From: Mansonella perstans
Lineage: Eukaryota; Nematoda; Chromadorea; Rhabditida; Onchocercidae
Reading direction: 5' to 3'
Length of the DNA stretch: 64,000 nucleotides
Assembly (NCBI GenBank): GCA_037074765.1
Contig: JBAMDO010000073.1
Location: 124,001-188,000, forward strand
A model generated the notes under the pieces. That model searched no databases, was not told the DNA's origin, and saw only the letters and a program-made list of their open reading frames with translations. Positions 1 through 13,354 of the stretch are shown piece by piece; within the stretch, counting starts at the first letter, position 1; each line of letters begins with the position of its first letter. Made by a program: the position numbers and the translations under genes.

Positions 1-80
1 GTCGTCACTTGTTGAGAATATGCCTCAAAAAACTTATATTTATTCCCATGCATTTATAGATTATGAAAATTTAATTTTAG

Positions 81-1813
81 GCCTTGTGATTCAACTAATA
101 GTTTCTGGATGAACGATGCAGAACGGCACATGACATCCCATACCACATCTAGTCCTAACATCTCTCGTCAAGTCAACGATGAAGATGAATTATTAAATCA
201 AATACTGGAAGCTACGCAACAAGTAACACTTTTAATTGTAAAAGCATTTAATCATTAATTTTCCTTTCATGCAATATCTAGAAAGGTGATTATATATAAA
301 CAAGTACATAGAAAGATGATTGTATAAAAAATAGAATCCGATCTTCTGTAATTATTTTAAAAAGAATCTTGGCCTAAATAAAAATTCGGAAAACATAAGA
401 ATATCAGAAGTGTCGTAGAACTGCATAATCGGTGCAGTCAAACATGAAGTCTTTTTAAAGCAACACCTCAGTCATTTTACTATGTATTTTATCACTACTT
501 GAATTAAAACACTGGAAGAGTATTTTTTTGATATGCTAGGTTTACGCAGTTCATGGATCTGCTACATAATCTATGTACAAAGTACTGTTTTTTATGAACC
601 AGTAGCAGTAATGTGATAAGCAATGTAGGCTTTTACAGTTTTGCATGAGCATAACAGTGCTAAAACAGTTATCAAAATCACTGCTTACTATAAACTACGA
701 TCAAAGTAACAGTATAGCATATGAAAGTTAAAAGTTACAGTATTTTTTGCGACTAGCATTAAACAGTGAAATCGTTGCTTGTTGTGCTACAATCCAAAAT
801 AATGCAGTTTACAAGTAAAGCAAAAATATATAATGATAGTGAGCAGTTGTTAATCCGATATTCCGAAACTTTGCAACTGCAACTATTTGATACATCTTTT
901 GAGTACTAAAAAAATCTTCTTAAAAGCGTTCCATCTCGCTGGATTTTTCTTGAAACTTAGATTGCATTTAATATTCTCTTCAACAGCATTATCTTTCAAA
1001 AGTGAAAACAAACTGAGTCGCTATATGAACAGCCAATAATGGAACACAAGAAAGAGAATATATATTACTGATTTTTTTTCAGAATATAATAGATGTTGCT
1101 AATATGGATGGTACCACAACACCTTACAAAGAAGACTTGTCGAAAGCCCAAAGATATAGTGATGCTATCAGACAACATGATTTACTAGTTCGGAAGGCTC
1201 TTCATACTTTTCATTCTCTTCATGCAACCCAAACAGATGGTTTTTTTTCTATAAATTTTCTTATTAATGCAGAGAAAAATTAAAAAAGGAAGTGAAAACG
1301 GTTAAACTAAAAACTATTTGTTGTAATATATGGCATATAAAAATCATTGGTAATTTTAAAATATGAAGTTTTTTCCTGCTACATCTTTCTTGGCTTATTT
1401 TGAATTTTTTCGTCCGGTTCCATAAATTATTTCTGGGAGGAATTTTTCAGTTCCTTGTTTTCTATCTATTTCTCTTCGAGCTTTTTTTTATGCAGACTTT
1501 GCATTTCTGGTTGAGTTTTGGATTTTTAGACAGAATTTTCATTCATATTATAGTACTTTAAAGAAGAAAATACAATTATTTGAATATCATTATTGCTGCA
1601 AGACTTAGCTCTTCATCTGCAATTATAGATTTATGTCTCTTATTCGATGTTGGACCGCGAGTGATTGAGCTGTTGCAACGACCAGCACAAGCTTTCACAG
1701 TGCATTCTGATTTACGAGATTTTGCTGGAAATATGTCCGCTGCAATGGTAAATGGTATACAAATTCAACACAGACAGGATGTCCTCATTCATATGACTTT
1801 TTCGGATGAATAA
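81..1813 (+). CDS. LAMTOR1: LAMTOR1 (Ragulator subunit p18), 5' end outside window
   Basis: Ragulator scaffold subunit that anchors the complex on late endosomes/lysosomes and recruits Rag GTPases for mTORC1 signalling. Three exons join in phase: 81-222, 1083-1239 and 1629-1813 (stop TAA). The first exon gives DEDELLNQILEATQQ, then NIIDVANMDG, matching the family block in which an LL..IL helix precedes NIIDV. The second carries a helix ending in DAIRQHDLLVRKAL. The third carries LLQRPAQAFTVHSDLRDFA and MSAAMVNGIQI, and ends HMTFSDE. This order (DEQ..LL.xIL, NIIDV, long helix, C-terminal beta/helix) is that of LAMTOR1. The N-terminal exon with the expected MGCC-type myristoylation/palmitoylation site lies before base 1. 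The donor at 1240 (GTTTTT) is weak but is the only one that keeps the phase. About 160 residues are visible. Confidence 0.85.
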
Positions 1814-4550
1814 CTTTTATAAGACTATGTACTAAATAGTGAGGAAAATCACCTCAGATTATTGTTTTGTTTTCATTTTTCTGAAAGATTTTAATCTATT
1901 TGTTTTTTTCCATTTAGTGAAATCGTTGATCGCTTAGCTAATAGGTTTAAAAGGGAAAAAATTTCATTGAACAGTTTTTTGTTTTTTGTCATTTTCATTT
2001 TAGTTTTTAATCATATACTTTTCTGTAATATCGAAGCGTTCGAGGCAGTTTTTTTCTTTAAAATTTTACGCATTTGTAGTGTTATGATTTTCAAGGATTC
2101 TTTCATATAAACCGGAATGCTGATAATGCCCTCAGATTTTTGGATCTTTTGTATGTTTGCGCCTTAAGCTCTTTCATTAATGTCCTCTTCAGTGACTTTA
2201 TGTTTGCTTCTTTGAAACTTAACGACGTTCGGGAACTTCTTGATTTTTATCGTTAAAGGAATGTTGTCCAGACAGAAAGTAGCTGCGATATTTACCCAGC
2301 ACTTTCATGTTTTTTAATACTTAGCTTAAGATATATAGATACTTATTTAAACTGGTTTAGTGCTTTATGGTTTTTAAGTAATTTTAATTCTGTCGTCAAC
2401 GCAAAGTATCATTGAATGGGGATCTGATGTGATTCGCTCCCAACATTGTGCTACATTTCAAGTTTTTTACAACATATGCGGCTATTCTAAATTGTAGTGT
2501 TCTCGTTAGGTAAATAAAAGAGTGTAATTTGTAAGAATCAAGCGTGGTAAATTTCTGTGTAATCCGTTGTCATATAATGTAAGCAATTTGTTTATATGGA
2601 CAATTTTGAAAACTTCTCGAGAAAGTTTTCCAGTGAGACTTAGATGTCGTTAATTGTTGCAGTGATTCCTGGTACAAAGTTATCTATCTTAAAAATGAGT
2701 TACGTTGACATTAACTTCAACCAACAAGCAAATAATTAAATGCGTTGGTTTTAGTCATTTTACCAGTTGGTCATTTTGTCGTCCGCTTTCAATTTCGTAA
2801 ATAGTTCAAAATGATTCTCTCTTCTGTTTGTTTATCATTTGCTTCTAATTCTTTTATGTATTATTTTTGCTCAGTTTCATCCATATTTGGTGCTCTCTTT
2901 TTCATTTATTTTTATTTTTGTGAGAAAAATTTTGCATATTCATATGTTGTACAATTTGTCTGGAATATTTCAATATTTTTTGTTTTGAGTTCGTGTGCAA
3001 TTTGTTGCAATGAATCACTTGTGCAAATAATTTATCATCACTCAGTGAACTACATGCACGAATTCTGTCTATGATTTTATTTTGTGACTCATGGCAAGTC
3101 TACAAATTTCAGTGGATCGAAAGTTAACTGATTGCTATATCTGATCCAGTGGAGGAAATGAAAGTTGAAATAAAAGAAACTAAGCTTATTCAGATAAATT
3201 CTTATAAACTTATTATAGTTCCGAAATTTCTGGAAGAATTTTTCTTTCGATTTCGGTGAAATTTTTTAATTTTTCAACATTAAAGTCCAATGGAATATTG
3301 ACTATTTATTGTACGCGTCAACTTGTCGTTTGCTTACACGGTGATGATGATGAATTTCTTCGGGTTGTCCTTTGGTGCTTATGTGCGTTTCGTTCGAGTT
3401 CTATACATTTTATTTGAAATTGATTAACGATGAATGAATGTGATCGGTTATGGTTTACAGAATTTGGGATATATACATCTTTCAGAAGATTTTCTGTATA
3501 GGCGCGCAGAGAGTTTCAATTCCATTCCCTATGTTTGAAGAGTTGCACATAATTAATTACTATATTTTTTACTTTCAATCGCAAATTCCTATTTTTTAAC
3601 TGATGGTGTTTACTTTTAAAAACGAATTCGAGCCTTCTGCTTACTGGTTTTCCCATCAATTCATCAAAACCTGTCGATTTTAATCTCAGATGCCAGAATC
3701 GATTCGTAGAAATAGCGTTGAAATCTTTCCATTGATGTCCTTATGCATTATTGCACTTCTTTCTATGTGAAAAAAAACTTGCTGAAATCTTATCTTTGTC
3801 ACCTTTTCATTACTCAATCATCATTATTTCCGCTTGATTGTCTTTTTTTCTGGCTCTCTCAATTTTTACCTCATTTTGCCTCCTTTCCTAGCATAACTGT
3901 TGATAAATTAGTTCGCATTTCAACAATTTTTAACGAATTTAGATGCAGAATTCTAATTTCTATTCAATTAGTACATGTTCCACTGCTAATGCACTTTCTA
4001 TTTGGTGTTATATTTTGCAGTGTTTGAAGGAGAAATCCCATGAAGATAGAAACTTTAATGCTAGCAATTAGTAATTATAGACTTATTGTGGTGGAATTTG
4101 ATAGATTTATCGAAAACTTAATTTTTTTTTTTTTATAAATTTGTACATTTTGGCATTTAAAACATTTGGTACTTCTATGTTAGAGTGATAAAAAAACAGT
4201 ATTGCTTTAGATTAAAGAAAAATTGTCACCATATGGTATTGTAATGCGAAGTTTACTTGTACTCTAAAATGTCGGAAAAAAAGTATTAATTAATTTTGTG
4301 CTAAACTTTTAGTCGAAAATAATTTGATAGTGGTTGGCAGAAAGAACTATGTGTTCCAGGAATCCAGATGGTGTTAGTTTAAGATTGCATTTGAAACATC
4401 TAATATATCTGATCGCATCTGATATCTCAACTGAGCATGCGGATGTATTTCGTGAAAGTCAAAATTTTACTATATTAATATTTAAATGTAAAAAGCTAGC
4501 TGAGATCGGCACTTACCTAAGGTAATAAATAACTTTTTTTTTTTGGCAAA
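1814..4550. other. Non-coding interval
   Basis: AT-rich sequence between the LAMTOR1 stop and the 3' end of the ET-module gene. Open frames here (about 2811-3074 and 3743-4027) are T-rich, encode Phe/Ser/Leu-rich peptides and have no consistent splice partners. I see no gene. Confidence 0.6.
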
Positions 4551-7500
4551 TCAAGGTAATGTACTAAGATTGATAATTGACGAGACAAATATTACAACAA
4601 TAAGTTCGTTAAGGATTACGATTATTGGAACAGCTTTGTTAAGACTTGCTGTAGCCAGATCACGATTGCAACGATCGCCAACACATGCACAATGCAATTC
4701 TTCTTCTTCATTGCTTATCCATTTATGAGAACAACCAAGTTGGATCTAAATGAAGAATTGATAACATTGTCGGTAGTTCTTGCAATGTTACGGAAGTTCC
4801 ATTTTTTTAAAAGTTTCAAATATTTCCAAAGTTCCGAATTTTCTAAAAACGTTGAAATAAGAGATTTTTATTTGGAATCAATAAGCTTTTTCCGTACTTA
4901 ATTCGTTTCTAAGCAACTGTTTGTTATCCTTTTGAAAAGTTAAAGGTAAGCTGTGAATACATTTCACAGTCTTATCAATTTGAACTTTGAAGAAAGGAAT
5001 TTCGGTTGAAGTTTTAGAAAAAAAATGAAATTCGAACATGATGATTATCGGTAACATTGATGCATCCTTGACGTTCGTTTAAGATAGATTTTTGTTGTCG
5101 ATACTGTTTAGTAGCGAGAAATAACCTTTGTGTCGCAAAAGTACAGTAATGTCCTATGCAGTGATTTTGCTTGCAAGATGCAATCATTCTAGCATCCTGC
5201 GTACTTAATTCGCAACTAATACATCTGTGCAACTCTGTTTGAAAGTCTTTCTCTCTGCAAACAACGAATCGTTGCTTAATAAAATATGTCAAAATTATTT
5301 CTTAAAAATACAAAAAGTATTAATTAATCAATTTGGTAAAGTACAATGAGTCATGTATGAACAGTGAAAAATTTCAAACACCTGTACATCCCGAAAGTTA
5401 CCTAATGTGAAATTAATTTATTGATTATTTACTTTGGGTTTATAAGTCGAGATCGTATTCGAGTAGTCCCTTCCAGATGGTTCCATGGGATAAAACGTTT
5501 ATAAGCGACATTACACTTGTCAGTATTGCAAATGCAGTGCTTTCGTGGAGAACTAAGACCTCTAAAATTACAATTAAGATAATTAAAGAGAAGACGGTAA
5601 TGTATAGAAGACGAGTAATGAGATCGATTCTTTCTATGCTTATGCACCTAAGAAAAAATTGATTCACAATAAATGAGGTAAGTGATAATCGATGATAAGT
5701 GTTAAGCTGGAAAAGAGAGGGAAATTGTCGCTGTGAAATATGTCTAAGCGTCACACATTTGAGTGACAATTTAAGTAATTTAGTTCTTAATTATTCACAG
5801 TCTTAATGATATCACTACGGAAATAATGGTACTGCCGAACTGGAAACTTTTTTTCTTCTGCTCTTAAAAAAAGTTGTAAGAAATTTATGCACTTCTTAGT
5901 ACAAGAACTCTTAGTATATGAATTCAGATGAATTTGAGTTCTAATAAGCAACGCACGCTTTGAAAAGAAATTATCCAATTATGGATGAAGTAATAATTAA
6001 TTACTAGTTGCTAAATTTATTTCTAGTTGAATAGCTGTATTGATAAGTAGGATAGTATTGTTACGGTAAATTCGCTCGTACAACAAGAGCAATTCTTGCA
6101 GAAAAAATAAGATTGTCCTGGTAAGCATTTAATTTTACCTGCTAACGGTTACACACATTCGTGTCCGATGGTATAACAGTTCCGGTCCCTTGTAAAAGTA
6201 GGGCAGTGAGGGAGGTCCATAGCCACACCCAGCAACTCCTGCAACAATACTTCCAGAAGAAATTAAGTTTTCCTGCAATTTTAACTGCTCATTTTGCTAT
6301 GTTTGAGCAAATTTTTACACGATGATCCACAGATGTCATAATTTCTTTTCCAACTTTATTATTTTACAAAAATTTTAAATGAGTATAAATTTTTTTCATA
6401 ATGGATGTTATCTGGTACCTGTTGTAGAATCTTCATGGCACCATTGTCCCTGACATACTTGACCACAATCCGGTTCACGATCCGAACAATTCCGGCATGT
6501 GATAGCTTGCCGATGCATCGGCCTCATATAAATCATATCGTTACAAAATTCACCTAAAAAACTTTAACCAGAAGATGATTCATTTTTCTTATGAAAAACA
6601 CGATTTCAAATGTATAGTTCATTTTCACATTTTCTGAATAATGAAAATAATGAATATGAAAATTCATCATTCCATTTTCTGCCAAGCAAGACTTGGTTAT
6701 GTCAAATTTGTCTGAAATTTATAGTTTAATACGGCATTTCTGACGCGGAAAAGGTTCGGCAATGCTGAAACTAAGAATTAGCGATGAAATGAATCCAGTA
6801 TCAATAATTTCTTCTTAATGAAGAAAAGAACTAAATATAACCATTTTTCTTTTAAGTTAGCTTTTCGTTTAAAATTTCATTCCTTCTACAAATTTATTAG
6901 TCCTGTTAACAAAACAAAAAAAAAAAAATGAAAAATAAAGTTGAATGAGAGGAAAAATTGGCAATTAAGATATTCGAAATAGTTTCGACTTCCTTTTTTT
7001 CGCCCTTTTTTTAATCTTTTCTGAACTCGATATTTTCTTCATTTCAATGGCTAAAAGCTCCAATAACAAAATATCACCATTGAAATGTCACCACTGAATA
7101 TTTAATAATATTAATCCATTCTTTTCTCTTCTTTTTCCTACAGAGTGCTAAATTTTCTCACCAACGTCTCTCTGATTTCTGTTATTCAAATATCCGTCGC
7201 TTAACTGAAATGAAAACCCGAAAATGAAAATATAAAAATTTTGTTTTTTGTAAAAGAAGATACAAAGTACCTCTACATACGCATAAAATATGATCTTGAA
7301 AACGATCATAATCGCATCCCATATGAGTACGAGATGGCCTTTTAATGCATCCTTTGGTGATCCGATAATGACCTCTCTCATCGGTTGGTTTACGTTCAAT
7401 GAAACAGTAATCAGATTCACAGGAACCCATCTAAGATATTGAAAAATATGATTTGTATGTATAATAGCCTCATCAGGTCAGTCTATAACTCTTAATCAAT

Positions 7501-7869
7501 TATGAACTTTAACAATATAGCAGCATTTTCAAATCGTATAATTTGACTTAAAGAAAAATGAAAAAATTATTTTTCAGATCCAGTCTGCTATTATATGATT
7601 ATTCTCACAAACTGCTGAACCAGTCATAAAATTTGTGAAATGGTAAAGCAGTTATGATATCCTTCATAACTATTGCTGCACTAAACTTAAAAACATAGAA
7701 TTTAAAGTATGCTTTTCGTAACTTCAAATTACGATAGATTAATGCTAACCTGGCAATTGCACGGTTCATTGTAACATATTCCAGAACAAGAATAACAGTG
7801 ACCGGTAACTTGATGCGTTATGATCATTGTAGGTACCAACATAATATGCGATAAATATGTTATTAACAT
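4551..7869 (-). CDS. Secreted/GPI-type Cys-rich protein with ET-like modules
   Basis: Six exons on the minus strand, all in phase: 7869-7750, 7430-7271, 6553-6419, 6238-6139, 5254-5038, 4745-4551 (stop TGA), giving about 308 aa. The N-terminus is a hydrophobic leader followed by CYSCSGICYNEPCNC. Module 1 (about residues 27-97) has C..YCFIERKP, a GC pair (KGCIK, MGCDY) and CVCRGEFCND. A middle Cys region (114-170) has CRNCSDREPDC and CQGQWC. Module 3 (186-272) runs CISC, HCIGHYC, QGCINV, LGCSHKW and CACVGDRCN. The C..C, C.G.xC, GC, GC, CxCxxxxCN series is that of the nematode ET module (Pfam ET). The last 28 residues are hydrophobic (KAVPIIVILNELIVVIF) and suit a GPI signal or a TM. A likely extracellular protein of unknown role. 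The donor at 5037 (GTTCGA) is unusual; the acceptor at 6239 was chosen over one a few bases upstream because only it keeps the phase. Confidence 0.8.
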
Positions 7870-7890
7870 TTCAAATTAAAAATTAGCATC

Positions 7891-7900
7891 CTAAAATGAA
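7891..7900 (-). promoter_or_regulatory. Candidate spliced-leader acceptor of the ET-module gene
   Basis: On the minus strand TTCATTTTAG precedes the first ATG by about 20 bases, after a T-rich run. It has the form of a 3' splice site with no upstream coding exon seen, as for nematode SL trans-splicing. Inference only. Confidence 0.35.
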
Positions 7901-10900
7901 AAATCTGAAATGATGATTGAAAGATGAAGAAATTATCAAGAGAAGATGAAATCGTTTTATAGGAATTTTTAGATAAGAAAGAAGAAAAGATTTCCATTTC
8001 AATTATTATTATACTTTTACTGCTAATCCAGACAATAGTAAGCAATGATTAATTAATGTTATTCAAATGGCAGATAATACATTCTTGAGTTTCAAATTTT
8101 AAAAGCACCTCAGCGGAATAGATGGACATTAATTAGTACTCTGCAGAATTGTGTATTTTTGCTCCTTCCCCATTATATTATATTTTTTACTCTTGAAAAA
8201 ACTAGCCTAGTTTAATGATCATGATGAACACGATGACGTTGATCTAATGCTAATGGTAACTAGTTAAGTGACAAATTAACCATTGTAGAGCTTTCAGATC
8301 ACTTGCCAGCTGTTTCAGTGATTGATATTTTGTGAGCTTATGACTGTTAGCATTTTCGAGATTAATGGATGGAAGTTTTTTAAGTTCAACCGTCTTTTAG
8401 TTGCTTGATGTTGTTGTCAGAAGCTCAGCTTCGACGAATTTTAATGAATTCTAATTCACAGAAAAAAAATGAGAATGATTAATTAGTTTTAAGGATATTC
8501 CAAACGATTTAAAACTGTGCTTTTTTTTCTCAAAGTTATTTTTTGTTCTTTCTTATTCTTTCTTCATTTTGGTAAAGTACAATATACATAACAATTGCTT
8601 TCTACTTGTTAGTCCTTACTATGCAGACTTTGAGAACTTTAATTGTTTAATTAATTCCACAAGGAGAAAAAATTGGTTGCGCAGGCTACGAAAAGAATGT
8701 AGTATTGTGAAAAATGAAAATGAATAATATAAAAATGAATGAATAAAGTAGGAAATGGCAATTTCCTTTTTTAAACATTTTTTCAAAATGAAAAACCAAA
8801 ATGAAGTGTGAAACAATAATTTCGTTGATTATGCGATTCATTTCTTTCATGCATCTAATAAAAAATAAAGACACGAACTGAAAGCAAGTTGAGCGAAATT
8901 GCATGTAGTCGCTATTAATAATTAATGCTCTCTTCTTCTTTCCGATTTCAAAAAAGTTTGTTTACAATAAACTCTAATTGAGATTTGATTGCGATTAAAT
9001 GGATGTAATTTTAGAAACTGATCCATTTGTTAATCAAAATTGTGCTGGAAACTTTGAGTTTACTAGTTTATAAATTAGAATTTAATTAAAAAAGCATCTT
9101 TTGACCATTGTTTTCGAAGAATTTTCCTTTTTATCTGTTTTATTCAAAATCTTTTTCTCATGAAATCAAATTTAAATGAAGGACATTAACGGAAAGGGTA
9201 ACTTGATGTAATAAATGATTGTTTAATTACTATGAAATATCATTTAACTAATATGAAACCGCACACAATTGATTGTTTGCAACAGATCAACAGCAGCTAA
9301 TATCCAAAGATTTAGCAGTCTGATATGGCAGTCAAAATTATTCAAGGAGTCTAAATGCTGAGTATTCTAACCTCAAATATATTATATTCTATGATGTTAA
9401 TAATTCCCAGCTATTATCTGATGCAGTTGCATATTATATCAAATGCTTAAAATAATCATACCAAATTCCAATTTTCACTTTGGACGGATAAATGTCGTTG
9501 CAACCTTCATCATCCTCATATCAAGCAATGTCCACAATGTAATTGAGGGTTGTTTTTTTTGCGATATGAATATTTGACCATGTAAATATTACGCAAACTG
9601 TAGCAGTTATAAGCAAAACGTACAATAACAGATTCGATAATCAATAAAGCCATAGTATCACTTTCTCCAATCGTTTTCACTCGGAAATTTTGGGAAATTA
9701 ATGTTTATGGAGCGGGAATGATGCCTTAGTTGTTGATTTAATGATGGATGCTGATTACTACATTTTTTCGCGTTCCTTCCTCATCTCCCGTCTTCTTCTT
9801 CTACGCAATTCTTTCCATCTCAATCTTGGCAAGTCTAAATTAGTCTTTATCGCTATGATAACAGCCTTCTGCTCACACCGATCATTAGGATTTCTCTCAA
9901 AAATAATTGGTGAATGAAATAGGTGCTAGATTTCTGAAAGACAAAAGCTGCTAGCATGCAGCGCAAATAATCTGAAAACATTTTCTTGCTTTTTTCCAAG
10001 TTCATTTTTTTTTTATAAGGAATTAGCGATTTCTAGAAGACTCTTTTTTTTAGAAAAAAAATATTTAAAGATTTTATGAATTTAACTATTACATCTCATT
10101 GGCGCTTAGCATAAATTAAAACATGTACATTATTGATATAAAGCAAATTTAAAGTGTTAAAGATGTATTGATATGTGTCGCTGGAAAAAAGGAAAATAAA
10201 ACAAAAAAGAAATAATGAAAAGGAAAAAAACTAATTATTTCAATAATAATCATAGAAATTATTTTGTAAGCAATTTATGTATTGGTAAAAAAGATTAACA
10301 TGAAGTGCTTAATTGTAATGTCACTAAAATTTTACTATTTAATTTGTAATTACATCTAATAAATTAAGAAAAGTAAAAAATAAAACTTTTCTCAATATAG
10401 CAGAGAAATAACAAGAAATGTTAATAAGAGATAAATTTAAGGAAATGAATGAAAAAAGCCGTGGGATGTAACTCATCATCAAATAAGTCTATCAAAAATT
10501 GAGGACGAAATTAGTGAGCCATGAAGATAACAATAGTCAAGTGAATAAGATGGTAAATATCCGCATAATTTCCACCATCTTCCCTTATTCGATTGATAAA
10601 TAGTAAGAGATGTTAATGACTATCTTCATTGCTGCTCGAATTTCATTCTTCTTAATCCATCATATCTATTCTAATGTTAACATTTAACTTCGGCTAAGCG
10701 AAATCGCAATTTCCTTTCATCTTCTATTCAATGCACTGTAACGGAATGAATGGATATAAATGGATCAAATGAAAACCAACTCACATAGCCAGATAAATGA
10801 TAATGATAAGAGTTCCAATATACGCAAATTATAGCCTGAACAAATAAGAGATGTTAAATAACAATTTTCAAGCGATGAATATCTGCCATAGGATGAAAGC

Positions 10901-12733
10901 ATAACTAATAGGCTTTTTTTTTTATCATCAACAAATTTTAATTAAATTGAAATTTCTGTATATATTAAGAGAGATAAAAACTAGCAGATATATAGGGTTT
11001 GCTATTAGAAAGCGAACGCATTTGAAATGAATAGCTCAAATGATTGAAAAGGAATATTATTCTCATCAAAGATCCATTTTTAATGAATATCAATTTATCT
11101 TTCTTCATCTTCGCTTTTTCTTTTCTCATTAGAACATTCAAACTAATTTATCATTACTGAAGTCAATCCACTTAATAAAGATAACCTTTTTTTATTTTTT
11201 TTTCATTTCAACTTTTATTTCACAATTAAATGAAATCTGTTTAGTCCTTGCCTTTTAACAGACCATTCATCACGGCGCAAATTATTTTGCTTTCAAATTT
11301 ACTGATAACTAAAGCTAACTGCAAAAATGAAAGTAAATGTTGGATAGTACTTCAAGTTTCTTAACTGTCCAACATGTAGTTGAATACGATCAGGAAAACC
11401 GCTGAGTCAAATTCTCGAGAAATCCTGGTACTACTCTAATGCTATGAAAAAGCTATTCTATCAATTCTGAGTAAAACCGGTTACTTACAGTTTTATTTCA
11501 TTTTCTATAAGAAATTCCAAAAAATTATTTCATATTTTTGTTTTTTTTTTTTGAAAGAAAATATTTAAATTGATAATTTTTTAATTTACATTTGCAATTC
11601 CAATACGCACAAATTAATTACCATTTTATTGAAATTACTGAAATTGCAAAATATCATTGGTAGTCTAACAGTACTCTTTGAACACAGTTTTAATTTAAGC
11701 ATAAATTTTTGAAGTGAGCAAAAAAATACTGCTACTAAAACTAAGGCATTTGAAATAATAGAATTGAATTATAAAAAGAAGCCATAACAATGTCTTCGGA
11801 CTTTTCTAGCAACTTTAAATTTGCAAAAATGAATGGAATGATTTCATTAAATTTTTACAGTGTACATGAAATCGACAATTACGTTGTAAAGTAATTGCTC
11901 CATCGATGATCTAATCAAAATGAATCTAAGCGATTCGAAAAATGCCTGGTGCGAAGTTTTGTTTAGTCTTATAGTCGACTATATATAATTATGTCGATAG
12001 CTAACGTGCAGAATCCTGAAATTCCGGCTTCTTATCCTGAAATGATTATTAGTACATATATCCAATGAGAATTGATTTAAAAAAAGCCATAACATGAATC
12101 AAAGAAAAAAAAAACTTGATATATATACTAATCGAAATTAAGATAAATAATGACTAATATCGGCCTCATATTATTCCTATACACAATATTAGTGTGATTA
12201 GTAGTAAGTTGATAACTAGTTGCCCAGTATCGCATGGACTGATTTGTACAGTTAGTACTATTAAATAAGGCTTTATTCATTCTTTAAATAACAAAGTCAT
12301 AAAATTCATTGTAATAATTTCATAAACAATTAGTAAATAATTGGAAGTATTTGTGATAGATTTAAGAATAATAGTCATTAAATTCTAATTAGAATATGGT
12401 TAAAAAACAACTGAAAAACAAATGAATTTGATTAATTGATTTATGGCTATTTCTTTCAATTAATTAATAAATTTGTTTATACCAAAAATAAATAGAAAGA
12501 ATAGTTGGTTCGAATCGATAGCAAATGATGATGGTGGTACTGATGATTGTAATAATGTTTTATCAATGTGAGTAGCACCTTAGAAGATTTCTTTTTCTCT
12601 CTTCAATCACAATCTTCCATTTCATCCTAGAATCCTAAACTTCTATTGACACTAACAAATAACAACTGTGCGGTTAAATCGTCGTTAGTCATACCAACAT
12701 ATGGAAGAGGCGAACAAATGAATATAAGTTTGG

Positions 12734-12770
12734 ACACACATACATACACGCATACACATATATACATACA
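12734..12770. repeat. ACA/TACA microsatellite
   Basis: Imperfect CA/TACA repeat (acacacatacatacacgc...) of about 37 bp in non-coding DNA. Confidence 0.85.
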
Positions 12771-13327
12771 ATTACAGACTATTGGTCATTAATAGTTAAT
12801 ATCAATCGATCGGAATTGAGAAGCAAATCGAAAGAGAGAAAACGAAAACAAATTTAATAATTTGGAATTTAATACAAGTGTAGTTAAAGATGTTGAATGT
12901 TGGATTGTTGTTGTCAATAAATTTTAAAAATGAAAATTAAAACAAAATCAAAATTAACTAAAACGAAATGCTCTGTTTTAAATAGTTTTCGCATTGCGAT
13001 AGCTTGAAAACAGTGTGATGAAAAGTACTGTCCAGGCTATGAAGTTCTCATCAAAATAACAGAAAAATCATTCTTTTTTTTCAAATTTGCAATGAACTTT
13101 GATTTTAGCAACATTTCGAAGTGTGAAACTTTGAATGAGCTATGTAAATATTCAATTATCTCATCCGTCAAAATCTGTGCAGTCAAATTTAATTTAATCT
13201 TTGCTTTTTACATTGTAAATGCGTTAATTTTGCTACGCAGTATATTATCACTTTTTGATAACAATTGGAGCAGTCTGCTCGTTCTGTTCCAATTCTCACA
13301 AATCTTCTAATCTTACTAACAGCTTTG

Positions 13328-13354
13328 TTTTTTTTTTTTTTTTTTTTTTTTTTT
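13328..13354. repeat. Poly-T run (27)
   Basis: Uninterrupted run of 27 T. It could be the tail of an old minus-strand retrocopy, but nothing recognisable adjoins it. Confidence 0.9.

Noticed and set aside
2811..3074. 87-codon plus-strand frame with membrane-like composition
   Set aside because: T-rich sequence gives Phe/Ser/Tyr stretches by chance; no context.
5440..5769. 109-codon minus-strand frame
   Set aside because: Lies inside an intron of the ET-module gene, with overlapping frames on both strands.
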